9,776 nucleotides of DNA from Mucilaginibacter sp. Lineage in GTDB: Bacteria; Bacteroidota; Bacteroidia; Sphingobacteriales; Sphingobacteriaceae. Shown piece after piece: positions 1 to 7,054 of this stretch. Position numbers and translations under genes: made by a program. The notes under the pieces were generated by a model. That model did not search any database. It was not told where the DNA came from and saw nothing but the letters and a program-made list of their open reading frames with translations. Each line of letters starts with the position of its first letter. Positions within the stretch are counted from its first letter, which is position 1. The DNA is taken from the NCBI GenBank assembly GCA_025934475.1, contig JAICXZ010000057.1, forward strand, positions 1-9,776, in the 5' to 3' direction.

Positions 1-1
1 A

Positions 2-601
2 AAACTTGGCGGTATTGTGGTGGTGCATGAGAACAGAGGATTAAACCCTTATATAGAAGACGTTGCCCGTCGGGCTGCTCTGGCTGGTTTCATTACCCTG
101 GCACCGGATGCTTTGACACCGCTGGGAGGCTACCCCGGTAACGATGATAAAGGTCGCGAGTTGCAGGCTCAGCGAAAGCCCGCCGAAATGCTGGAAGACT
201 TTATCGCAGGCTTTGAATACCTGAAACAGAATAAAGACTGTAATGGTAAAGTAGGTGTAGTTGGATTTTGCTTTGGGGGCGGCATTGCAAACCAGATGGC
301 AGTTCGCCTGCCCGACCTGGCTGCAGCGGTTCCCTTCTATGGTTCACAGCCACCGGCCGAAGATGTGCCCAATATTCATGCACCTCTGCTATTGCATTAT
401 GCTTCGCTGGATACCCGCATCACGGGTGGCTGGCCTGCTTATGAAGCAGCTTTAAAGGCCAACAATAAAAAATACCAGGCTTACATTTATGAAAACGCCA
501 ATCACGGCTTCCATAATAATACCACGCCACGTTATGATAAAGCTGCGGCAGATCTGGCCTGGCAGCGAACCATTGACTTTTTCAATACTTATCTGAAATG
601 A
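2..601 (+). CDS. dienelactone hydrolase family protein, 5' end cut off by window
   Basis: An alpha/beta-hydrolase of the dienelactone hydrolase family (COG0412 type), presumably a soluble esterase or lactone hydrolase. The reading frame is open from base 2, and the residues KLGGI precede the first possible start (GTG at 17). The family block '[19 protein letters not shown]' begins there, so the true start lies upstream and GTG 17 is not the start. The catalytic triad is visible: nucleophile Cys in GFCFGGG (codon 269-271), Asp in YASLDTR (410-412) and His in NANHGFH (503-505). The C-terminal stretch with [15 protein letters not shown] is typical of the family, and about 199 residues are visible of an expected 230-290. 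The substrate cannot be told from sequence; activity on chloroaromatic dienelactones should not be assumed. It converges on the next gene with 9 bp between stops. Confidence 0.9.
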   Translation, partial: KLGGIVVVHENRGLNPYIEDVARRAALAGFITLAPDALTPLGGYPGNDDKGRELQAQRKPAEMLEDFIAGFEYLKQNKDCNGKVGVVGFCFGGGIANQMAVRLPDLAAAVPFYGSQPPAEDVPNIHAPLLLHYASLDTRITGGWPAYEAALKANNKKYQAYIYENANHGFHNNTTPRYDKAAADLAWQRTIDFFNTYLK

Positions 602-610
602 TGAATTTTC

Positions 611-1345
611 CTAAAAGTGATAAATTGAGGCAACTACCAGGAATGCTCCAATGAACATTAATAGCAAATAAACATATTTGAAAAATGTGCCGTCGCCGAG
701 CTTGAGATTCAAATGTCGGCCCAGGTAGATTGCCGGAATTGCGGCGGGAAGCGCAATCAGAAAATATTCAAATACAGTTATAGTTACCAAACCCTTAACG
801 GCATAACCTAAAGTGCCGATAAGACTGACCGGAAGAAAATATGCTTGTAGTGTAGCCCTGAAATGCTGGGCGCTCCACTTCCGCATGTTCCCGTAAACAA
901 CCAGCGGAGGTCCGTTGATGCCGTATGCACCGCCCAATATTCCTGACAAAAAACCGCACGAAAAAACCCAAAATTTACTATCGGTATCTAAAACAATGCT
1001 GTTTTTGCCTATCAGCGCATATAATGCATACAGGATAATGATCGCGCCCAGACCGATTTTTACCCATTGTTCGTTGCCGTAGATCAGGATCAGTAAACCT
1101 ATTGGGATACCTAATACGGCATAAATTATAAGCCATTTTGCGCTATTAAAATGTATTTTATGATGATCCTGAATAACAACAACAGACGCAATGAGGATAG
1201 AGATCAGTACAGACAGCGGTACTGCAATAGCGATCGGAAGAAAAAGACTTAAAAGCGGGACAGCCACCAAGGATTCGCCAAAACCAAAAGTTGAACGCAT
1301 CAGCGTGGCTACGAAGCTGATTATGAAGATATAAAACAATAACAT
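611..1345 (-). CDS. TauE/SafE family membrane permease
   Basis: An integral inner-membrane protein of 244 residues of the TauE/SafE (COG0730) family, whose members are proposed to export sulfite, sulfoacetate or related organosulfur anions. It is almost wholly hydrophobic, with about seven or eight membrane segments. It shows the two related halves expected of the family: an N-terminal motif STFGFGESLVAVP (residues 18-30) and a second-half motif LSGILGGAYGINGPPLVVYG (133-152), followed by QHFRATLQAYF. The length is normal for the family. The ATG at 1345 begins directly at the first membrane helix and has no obvious Shine-Dalgarno sequence. No sulfur-metabolism gene is adjacent, so the substrate is open. 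It is transcribed alone, away from the gene at 1619. Confidence 0.88.
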   Translation of the reverse strand: MLLFYIFIISFVATLMRSTFGFGESLVAVPLLSLFLPIAIAVPLSVLISILIASVVVIQDHHKIHFNSAKWLIIYAVLGIPIGLLILIYGNEQWVKIGLGAIIILYALYALIGKNSIVLDTDSKFWVFSCGFLSGILGGAYGINGPPLVVYGNMRKWSAQHFRATLQAYFLPVSLIGTLGYAVKGLVTITVFEYFLIALPAAIPAIYLGRHLNLKLGDGTFFKYVYLLLMFIGAFLVVASIYHF

Positions 1346-1618
1346 TCTTGTTGGAAAATATTCGCATCTAAAGCGTCATATTCGGCGGTAAGGTACAAAA
1401 CTTTGGATTTTAAGCCCGAAATTTTGTGTTGTCATCAGCAGCTGTCTATAATCTTGTTTATCAATTTATTATTTCATTATATCAATATTTTATTATATTT
1501 AATTTGATTTCTTTTCTGGACCCACCCTAAGCGATTTTGAACTTCTAAGTTTTATATCTTTTGAAGTAACGCTTTAACCGCTTTAACAAGCTGTACTTAA
1601 TACCTAAACGCTATAGCT
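1346..1618. other. AT-rich divergent intergenic spacer, no gene
   Basis: This 273 bp spacer separates the divergently transcribed permease and reductase genes and should hold both promoters. The stretch about 1440-1510 is very AT-rich. I see no convincing ORF, tRNA or structured RNA. The only clear repeat is the tandem 9-mer at 1570-1587, listed separately. No exact Bacteroidota-type promoter (TTTG, about 19-21 bp, TAnnTTTG) was found in either direction. Confidence 0.6.
1570..1587. repeat. perfect tandem 9-bp repeat before the reductase gene
   Basis: The 9-mer CGCTTTAAC occurs twice in direct succession (1570-1578 and 1579-1587), ending 31 bp before the ATG at 1619. The partial form TAACGC just before it overlaps the first copy. 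The repeat could be a regulator binding site or a feature of the 5' untranslated region, or it could be a chance duplication. Only the repeat itself is seen; its function is not shown. Confidence 0.5.
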
Positions 1619-3052
1619 ATGAATAATAAAGTTGTGGTTACAGGAGCTAATGGCTTTATTGGCTCTCACCTGGTCCCCTTGCTTATCCAAAAAGGTTATG
1701 ATGTTCATTGCCTAGTTCGGTATACAAGCAATATTTCATCATTAAAAGGGCTCAATGTATCCCTGCATACCGGCGACACACGCGAAATCGAAACGCTGAA
1801 AGAGCCTTTTAAAGGAGCGAAATTCATCTTTCATCTTGCGGCGAAACTGTTGGTGCCAACGCGACATGATTTCGACGAGACCAACGTTAGGGGTACAAAG
1901 AACGTATTGGAAGCGGCGACTCTGCATGCTAAAGATACGCTGGAACGCCTGGTGTTTGTGTCGAGCCTGGCTGCGGCCGGTCCTAACCAGACCGAGGTGC
2001 CTTATATCGAGACTGATCCTTTGCATCCCATTTCGTGGTACGGCAAATCGAAAAAGATGTGTGAGGAAATGGTGCATACTTATTTTGACAAGATACCAAT
2101 TACTATTGTGCGTCCTGCTATTGTTTATGGCGAGCGTGAACAGGATCTGAGCCAAACTTTCCCGATAGTGGAATACCGGATACAGCCCAAACTTGGCCTT
2201 ACTACCAAATATTCAAATGCGATCTACGCAGGCGACCTCGTGGAGGGTTTCGTAGCTGCGGCTGAGAGCAAAAACGCGGTGAATCAAACCTATTTTTTGA
2301 ACAATGCTGAACTACTTACCTCCAAATCAATCGTAAAGAAGATCGGTATTGCTATGAACAAATCGGCCGGTTTATCCATCGCGGTGCCTGATTTTTTTGT
2401 CAAGATGTCCGCACCATTTGCCGAACTGGAATATTATTTCAACAGCCGGCGACCTAAAATGACCAAGGACAAGGCGCTTGAGGTGACGCAGAAATACTGG
2501 CTCGCCAACCCTTCAAAGGCTGAACGCGATTTTGGCTGGGTCGCCAGGCATAACATGGTCGAGGGTTTGCGGAAGACGGTGGTACCCTACTTCGCACAGA
2601 AAAAGGCATTGCGCGATATGTCCCTTGAAAGCAGCGGAGTATTATGGATCAAATATTTTGTGACAGCGCTTTTGTTGGGGTGTGTTGTTGAGGCTATTGC
2701 CCACATTGGCGCCTTTTATGAATTTACTCCCTGGTGGCTCATCTTCGTGATCATCGTTGGAGCGTTCGGTTTGTTGTTTGGCTCGCTGGCAAAGGCGCTC
2801 AGGAAGCAAAGCTCAATGGTTCAATTTATTGTAGGAGCACTGTGCGCGGGCACGATCGAATTGATCAACAAACTGGGCATCATTCATGATTACTACTGGG
2901 TATTTGCCCCAAATTGGCCTCTGGGCATATCAAATGCCTGGGTCAGGACAGCGGTGCTTGGGCTGCCGGGTGGACTTTTTATCGTGATATTAAACTTCCT
3001 GATGGCGCTTAGCTATAAAACCAGGCTCGATGTAGAAGGCGATCGCAAGTAA
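1619..3052 (+). CDS. extended SDR (NAD-dependent epimerase/dehydratase-like) fused to a four-helix membrane domain
   Basis: A 477-residue two-part protein. Residues 1 to about 325 form an extended short-chain dehydrogenase of the NAD-dependent epimerase / 3-beta-hydroxysteroid dehydrogenase type. Visible features are the nucleotide-binding TGANGFIG (8-15), HLAA (72-75), the conserved N89 in ETNVRGT, serine in FVSSLAA (about 115), the catalytic YGKSK (Y141, K145) and RPAIVYGE (165-172). It should oxidise or reduce a hydroxyl or keto group with NAD(P). From about 340 the sequence turns hydrophobic, with four likely membrane helices near 343-362, 371-393, 401-419 and 441-464. The loop 424-440, rich in W, Y and P (YYWVFAPNWPLG), looks conserved in style, but I cannot assign this domain. 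The fusion suggests a lipid or isoprenoid-like substrate held at the membrane, which is inference. The gene runs to within 2 bp of the convergent stop at 3055. Confidence 0.85.
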   Translation: MNNKVVVTGANGFIGSHLVPLLIQKGYDVHCLVRYTSNISSLKGLNVSLHTGDTREIETLKEPFKGAKFIFHLAAKLLVPTRHDFDETNVRGTKNVLEAATLHAKDTLERLVFVSSLAAAGPNQTEVPYIETDPLHPISWYGKSKKMCEEMVHTYFDKIPITIVRPAIVYGEREQDLSQTFPIVEYRIQPKLGLTTKYSNAIYAGDLVEGFVAAAESKNAVNQTYFLNNAELLTSKSIVKKIGIAMNKSAGLSIAVPDFFVKMSAPFAELEYYFNSRRPKMTKDKALEVTQKYWLANPSKAERDFGWVARHNMVEGLRKTVVPYFAQKKALRDMSLESSGVLWIKYFVTALLLGCVVEAIAHIGAFYEFTPWWLIFVIIVGAFGLLFGSLAKALRKQSSMVQFIVGALCAGTIELINKLGIIHDYYWVFAPNWPLGISNAWVRTAVLGLPGGLFIVILNFLMALSYKTRLDVEGDRK

Positions 3053-3054
3053 CG

Positions 3055-3471
3055 CTATTCCACCGATTTGTATATCCAGGTATACAGAATAGGCATCCCA
3101 ACGATTTCGGCTAGTAAAGAGCCTATAATAAATTTACCGAAAGTAATTTCGGGGTGGGCTTGAAACAACCTCGATATGCCGCCTATAAATATGAGTATGC
3201 ATGCCAAAAGTAATTGCTTTTTGTACCTGTTAATGTCAGTTACCGAGAGCAGGAAAAACAAGCCGACCCCCATCCAAACACCACCCACAAAGCGGATATG
3301 ACTATCCTGGATCAGGTAGGGCTGCATATTGGTTACTTCGAAGAAATCCTTTTGCCCGCCCAGTCCAAGAGTCGGCATGCCACCAACGGCAATGTTGATA
3401 CCACTTAAAACAATATAGACGCCAGCCAGGCCAAGTATGATCCGTAATGCGATATGTTTCTTCTTTTTCAT
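3055..3471 (-). CDS. DUF4345 domain-containing small membrane protein
   Basis: A 138-residue protein with a basic start (MKKKKH) and four hydrophobic helices at about 8-28, 62-77, 86-104 and 112-132. The block DSHIRFVGGVWMGVGL (56-71) and the later GGISRLFQ (97-104) match what I know of the DUF4345 family, small four-helix membrane proteins of unknown function. The length is normal and the ATG at 3471 has no clear Shine-Dalgarno sequence. It starts 12 bp after the stop of the CPBP-type gene, so the two are very likely co-transcribed. Its stop codon is 2 bp from the stop of the convergent reductase gene, leaving no room for a terminator outside coding sequence. No enzymatic residues are evident. 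Confidence 0.8.
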   Translation of the reverse strand: MKKKKHIALRIILGLAGVYIVLSGINIAVGGMPTLGLGGQKDFFEVTNMQPYLIQDSHIRFVGGVWMGVGLFFLLSVTDINRYKKQLLLACILIFIGGISRLFQAHPEITFGKFIIGSLLAEIVGMPILYTWIYKSVE

Positions 3472-3483
3472 AAGGCCAAATAG

Positions 3484-4299
3484 TTAAAAAAGGATATGAA
3501 GATGATGAAGTATCAAACTGTCGAGCAGGATATTTAGCGTCCAGTGCGCAAATGTTACCGGCCAAATCGACTTTAAATGGTAAGTCATAATACCCGTTGC
3601 AAGACCCCAGACCGGTGTGCCCCAAAGTTCAGGAATTGGTTTGCCCATATGCCACATGGTGTAGGCCAGCATTTGAATAATAAGTCCAAAGCCAATGAAA
3701 TGGATATTCTTCTCGCGATTATCATGCACATAAGTGTCGTGCATATCGTCTAACCCGAACAGAAGGTACCCGCAGAAAATGAACTCTATCGTTATGAAAA
3801 AGGGGAAATAAGCGATCTCATAAATGACGAACTGGTTGACCGATGTGAAGTTCTTGAAAAAAGGATATACGCCTTGCATCGATGCGTTGCTGCTGGTAAA
3901 ATAGAAAACAGGACTAAGCACAATCACCAGGAAAAGAAAAGTAAGTAAACCAGTTAGTCTTTTGCCTTTTGCGGGTAGGAGAATGCCATAACGACTCAGC
4001 CTTTCCTTCAGAATAAACTTGATGATAAGCAGCGGAATTACCACCAGCAAAATGGCGCCGCCAATGAAGGAGATCAGTTCCCTGTCCCATGGCAAACCCG
4101 GAATAATCGCCGGGCGGCAGCAAACATTTTCACCCGGCGGCGACCACTTTGGAAGTATGTTTTTAAGCAGATCGAGGTTCCCATGATACCCATAGATCAT
4201 CAGCAGTAAAAATGCCGAGAACATGATCACGAAGTGCTTATTCTTAAAATAAGTTTTTAAGGTTTCGTATACCAGTTTTAATAGATGCGGGAAGGTCAT
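3484..4299 (-). CDS. CPBP/CAAX (Abi, Rce1-like) intramembrane protease homologue with altered first motif
   Basis: A polytopic membrane protein of 271 residues from the ATG at 4299. An in-frame TTG at 4323 would give 279 and cannot be excluded; neither start has a Shine-Dalgarno sequence. Numbered on the 279-residue form, the C-terminal half carries the CPBP family motifs: motif 1 region IEFIFCGYLLFG (E180), motif 2 YTMWHMGKPIPE (Y221, H225) and motif 3 AHWTLN (H260, N264). Family motif 1 is EExxxRG; here the first Glu is Ile179 and the Arg is Cys184, so activity is uncertain. Rce1-type relatives cleave prenylated proteins, and bacterial CPBP proteins serve in peptide maturation, immunity or unknown roles. 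Residues 61-80 (PPGENVCCRPAIIPGLPWDR) form a loop with a Cys pair between membrane segments. The gene sits 12 bp upstream of DUF4345. Confidence 0.78.
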   Translation of the reverse strand: MTFPHLLKLVYETLKTYFKNKHFVIMFSAFLLLMIYGYHGNLDLLKNILPKWSPPGENVCCRPAIIPGLPWDRELISFIGGAILLVVIPLLIIKFILKERLSRYGILLPAKGKRLTGLLTFLFLVIVLSPVFYFTSSNASMQGVYPFFKNFTSVNQFVIYEIAYFPFFITIEFIFCGYLLFGLDDMHDTYVHDNREKNIHFIGFGLIIQMLAYTMWHMGKPIPELWGTPVWGLATGIMTYHLKSIWPVTFAHWTLNILLDSLILHHLHILF

Positions 4300-4404
4300 A
4301 ACAGTCGGGGTTAAGGTTGACAAATTGTTATAGCAGCGATTCCCGTCAATGCAGGATTGCTTGATATCGATATTGGTCTTTTGAATCGACTGGGTCTTAG
4401 TAAT

Positions 4405-4436
4405 TTAAGTTACAATTAATTTAAATATAACCCAAA
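4405..4436 (-). promoter_or_regulatory. possible Bacteroidota-type promoter for the CPBP/DUF4345 unit
   Basis: Read on the - strand there is TTTG (4436-4433), a 20 bp spacer and TAACTTAA (4412-4405). This compares with the Bacteroidota consensus TTTG, about 19-21 bp, TAnnTTTG. The -33 box and spacing fit, but the -7 box matches at only four of its six fixed positions. Such a match in AT-rich DNA could be chance. It would give a leader of about 100 nt before the ATG at 4299. Confidence 0.22.
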
Positions 4437-4497
4437 TAATATGTTAATTAATTATCAGTATTCGCTTTAATATTTACGTTAATTTTTGCCCTGCCTG

Positions 4498-5382
4498 CTA
4501 ATTGATCCCCTGTTTTACGAGTACCTTACGCAGCAATGGTTCCAGGTTTTCGTCCTGGGCATGTTTCTTTATTCGATGGGTTAAATCATCGTAGGCATTT
4601 ACGTTCCCATCTGGCATTTTATCGATCTCGTAAGTAAGAATTTGCGTCAGGCGAGCATACCTTCTTCGCTCGTACCAAACAAAGGCGATGATGCCGATCA
4701 CAACGATGCCAATAGCTAAAACTAGTTCAATGGCCTGTTTCTTCATAAATGGTACGTCCTTTTGAACCAACGTATTTGCGTCTTTCGACAGCGAGTCCAG
4801 CGTTGGTTTCATCGCGCTCGAAACCAGGTCCCTGACCTTTGCCCTGGTATTCGAATCCAGCAAGTTGGACAAAATAGAATCCATCTTCGCGTGCGATTTT
4901 TTCGAGCTCAGCGTATCCAGCGCGTTAGCGATCAGGAGACCAGGTATATTTTTTACCTGGTTCTTTAGCCGGCTCACCAGTTTGTCAACCGTGGAGCTGA
5001 TTGATTTAATATCGCCGCTTATCCGTCCTATTTGCCAGTGGACGCTATCGCCCATTTTATTTATTTGGATCCTGGTGGTATCGCCTATGGTATTGATAGC
5101 ATGCACCAGCTTTGCCAATTCCGGATCAACTTTGCCGTTCAGGTTCTTAAAGATGGTGTCCAGCGCTTTGTGTGAGCTATCGGCTATACCCATAAGCAGG
5201 CTGCCAGACAGACTGTTCATCAATGAATCGCCCGGCGTTTTAATATTTTTTGCGGCCTTGGAGTAAGTTATACCGTCAACCATTTTCTGAAGCTTTTGCT
5301 GGAGGTTGCAGGACAGCAGGCACAGGGCCATTCCAAATAAAAGAAACAGGATAATTTTTCTTGTAACGAGGTAACGTTTCAT
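4498..5382 (-). CDS. unidentified lipoprotein-like helical protein with one internal membrane segment
   Basis: I do not recognise this 294-residue protein. It begins with a signal-like segment (MKRYLVTRKIILFLLFG...) ending in a lipobox-like LLSC, with Cys25 as the candidate lipidated residue. Residues 26-215 are mostly predicted helix with no catalytic motif. They contain a loose recurring DS/DT pattern with hydrophobic spacing (near 52, 75, 101, 112, 156, 168 and 196), which suggests amphipathic or coiled helices. A single membrane helix lies at about 218-236 (VLAIGIVVIGIIAFVWY), followed by basic YERRRYAR and a charged tail of about 55 residues. By the positive-inside rule the tail is cytoplasmic and the helical part periplasmic. 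A lipid anchor together with an internal helix is unusual; the N-terminus could instead be a plain signal peptide or anchor. It starts 77 bp after the FAD oxidase gene stops. Confidence 0.7.
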   Translation of the reverse strand: MKRYLVTRKIILFLLFGMALCLLSCNLQQKLQKMVDGITYSKAAKNIKTPGDSLMNSLSGSLLMGIADSSHKALDTIFKNLNGKVDPELAKLVHAINTIGDTTRIQINKMGDSVHWQIGRISGDIKSISSTVDKLVSRLKNQVKNIPGLLIANALDTLSSKKSHAKMDSILSNLLDSNTRAKVRDLVSSAMKPTLDSLSKDANTLVQKDVPFMKKQAIELVLAIGIVVIGIIAFVWYERRRYARLTQILTYEIDKMPDGNVNAYDDLTHRIKKHAQDENLEPLLRKVLVKQGIN

Positions 5383-5417
5383 AGCTAAGGTATTAAAGAA
5401 TGATCAGAAAATAGAGC

Positions 5418-5436
5418 GGCAGGGCGTAGCCCTGTC
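5418..5436. repeat. GC-rich hairpin between the FAD oxidase and lipoprotein-like genes
   Basis: CAGGGC (5420-5425) and GCCCTG (5429-5434) form a perfect 6 bp stem around GTA. On + strand RNA it extends to 8 bp with a G-U pair; on the - strand the extension has a mismatch. No U-run follows on either strand, so it is not a standard intrinsic terminator. It may slow transcription or protect the 3' end of the upstream transcript, or be incidental. Confidence 0.4.
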
Positions 5437-5459
5437 AATAGCTTGTTAGGGTCGGTATA

Positions 5460-6935
5460 TCAGGATATAATTCTGCACCTTTCGGTGAAGTCGTTTTGAA
5501 AAGTTCCACAGGGGCATAGGTCCCGGTAGTTTTTCAGCCATTTGTTAAAATTTGGGTAGAGTTTTTCCAGCGTCTGGTCACCAATGCCGGCATGATTATA
5601 TTGCCCCCAATGGGGGATGCCGCCATATTTATACATTTCTGATTCGACACGCGTCAGCATTTCTTCTCCGCCGATGGTGCCGTTAAGTACCGGGAACTCC
5701 ATCATGCACACAAAACCGGGCTTGTCTCCATATTGCATCGCCAGGTAATGATCGGATGTTTTGACGAAGCGCAGCGAAAAAGGGGACGTGATGTACTGCT
5801 GCCCATCGCGCTTTGTTTTCTCAAATAAATGGAGCAAGGCTTCAACCGCCTCCAGATATTTATCGGAGGTGAAGGCAATTTCGGTCGAATAGGCCGACAG
5901 GTGATTGGCCGAGCCCAGGTCAAGCACCTTAAAGCTTTTGCCGATATAGCACGCATCGCGGAGTGTTTTCAAAGAGAACCGCAATATGCCGGGCGTCCAT
6001 TTGGGGAAATTATTAAAGATGACCCGCAAAATTTCATGTAGTAAAAAAGGCGGTAAAAACCAGCTTGCAATGGTATAGCCCACAGATCTGTGCAGCCGGA
6101 ACCAATTGGTACGTGTACCCGGCGGGCAAATATCGCGCTCAGTGATTAAACAACTATGTGATTTGCCACTATTAACGCTGTAAGGGTCAATCAATACTTC
6201 AAGGTGGCGGTGGTTATGGAGAATATCACCAGCTGCCAGTTTGGATTTTACTTCATTCCAGGTACAAAATGTCCGCTTCTCGCGCAGCAGATAACTATCG
6301 CAAACTCGTAGCACGACGGCGTAAATTACGCCCAGGCAACCCATATTTACTACGCTCGAAAGGAAAACGTCGTCGCTCTGAACTAATTCGACTGGTATGT
6401 GATCCAGTTCTATTGGGGCACTGGAAATACCATTCGTCCGTTCAATATGAAGCACCCGGCCTTTTTCGGTTACCAATACGATGGCTTCAACAAAGCCGGC
6501 CAGTCCGTCGAGCGTAATTCCTGAGCCATGTGTGGCTGTGGAGATAGCGCCGATGATGGTTTGCCCGGTATATGCGCCCATATTGATCAACGCCTTGCCC
6601 TGGTCGTCCAGTGCGGCATTAAGCGCATGGATTCGGATGCCGCATTCGGTGAGGAATAAGTTATCAGCGTCTTCACTGCTTTTCAAAGAGAGCCGGTCAG
6701 TGCGCAACACTTTATTAAGACTGTGGGTGTTGATCAGGTAATCGCGCGTAAGTGCGACATCCGAAAAAGAATGCCCCGAGCCAACCGCCTTTACCTTATA
6801 ATTTTTGTTTTCAGCTTCCTTAATGATCGCAATCACCTCATGGATGGTCGATGGCTTGAAATAGCCCAGCGGGTGTGCTACCTGCAGGTCGACACAATTC
6901 TTCCATACCTTTTTGATTTTTGGCGAAATGCGCAT
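5460..6935 (-). CDS. FAD-dependent oxidase, D-arabinono-1,4-lactone / L-gulonolactone oxidase family
   Basis: A 491-residue flavoprotein with an N-terminal FAD-binding PCMH-type domain (about 17-200) and a C-terminal ALO domain. Visible features are the FAD-site block VKAVGSGHSFSD, whose His55 matches the residue that carries covalently bound FAD in aldonolactone and alditol oxidases. Also seen are GAYTGQTIIGAISTATHGSG (120-139) and, near the end, PHWGQ (His442) and LYPNF, with a closing CGTFQNDFTER typical of the family. These enzymes oxidise sugar lactones or alditols, usually passing electrons to oxygen. The exact substrate is not readable, and the protein is somewhat longer than the roughly 420-440 residues of bacterial alditol oxidases. 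No signal peptide is seen, so it is probably cytoplasmic. The ATG at 6935 leaves the usual short run before the FAD domain and has no Shine-Dalgarno sequence. Confidence 0.85.
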   Translation of the reverse strand: MRISPKIKKVWKNCVDLQVAHPLGYFKPSTIHEVIAIIKEAENKNYKVKAVGSGHSFSDVALTRDYLINTHSLNKVLRTDRLSLKSSEDADNLFLTECGIRIHALNAALDDQGKALINMGAYTGQTIIGAISTATHGSGITLDGLAGFVEAIVLVTEKGRVLHIERTNGISSAPIELDHIPVELVQSDDVFLSSVVNMGCLGVIYAVVLRVCDSYLLREKRTFCTWNEVKSKLAAGDILHNHRHLEVLIDPYSVNSGKSHSCLITERDICPPGTRTNWFRLHRSVGYTIASWFLPPFLLHEILRVIFNNFPKWTPGILRFSLKTLRDACYIGKSFKVLDLGSANHLSAYSTEIAFTSDKYLEAVEALLHLFEKTKRDGQQYITSPFSLRFVKTSDHYLAMQYGDKPGFVCMMEFPVLNGTIGGEEMLTRVESEMYKYGGIPHWGQYNHAGIGDQTLEKLYPNFNKWLKNYRDLCPCGTFQNDFTERCRIIS

Positions 6936-7038
6936 GGTTTGTCGGTGGCTATACGGTCATAGGAAATATTGTAACAGGAAATACAAGCCACTTTAACAGG
7001 GGCGGCGATATTATGATGGGCCAGATTAAGCTAATATA

Positions 7039-7052
7039 ACGTTTTAAAACGT
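7039..7052. promoter_or_regulatory. perfect 14-bp palindrome upstream of the FAD oxidase gene
   Basis: The sequence ACGTTTTAAAACGT is an exact inverted repeat with no spacer, about 104 bp upstream of the FAD oxidase start and beyond the terminator of the upstream GH3 gene. That position suits an operator for a dimeric regulator in the promoter region of the oxidase. The symmetry is seen directly; the regulatory role is inferred. Confidence 0.4.
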
Positions 7053-7054
7053 GA

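Noticed and set aside
17..19. GTG at 17 as the start of the dienelactone hydrolase gene
   Set aside because: The frame is open upstream and the residues before it (KLGGI) continue the conserved core strand; the gene begins outside the window.
1536..1563. Possible Bacteroidota-type promoter (TTTG at 1536 and TATCTTTTG at 1555) before the reductase gene
   Set aside because: The spacer is only 15 bp and the -7 box has an extra base compared with TAnnTTTG, so both parts must be relaxed to fit.
1742..2155. A 137-codon - strand open frame inside the reductase gene
   Set aside because: It is antisense to the conserved SDR catalytic core, with no domain or start signal.
4300..4323. TTG at 4323 as the start of the CPBP-type protein
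   Set aside because: It adds only eight residues with no membrane or motif content, and an ATG follows at 4299. It remains possible, since neither start has a ribosome binding site.
4324..4497. AT-rich spacer between the lipoprotein-like and CPBP genes as a small RNA or small gene
   Set aside because: It has no open frame of note and no stable stem with a U-tract; only a weak promoter candidate could be proposed.
5418..5436. Hairpin after the FAD oxidase gene as an intrinsic terminator
   Set aside because: The stem is short and no U-run follows it on either strand; it was kept only as an inverted repeat.
3055..6935. The four - strand genes as one defence or secretion system
   Set aside because: Gaps of 77 and about 200 bp, a hairpin and the lack of any nuclease, toxin or secretion motif give no support for a single system.
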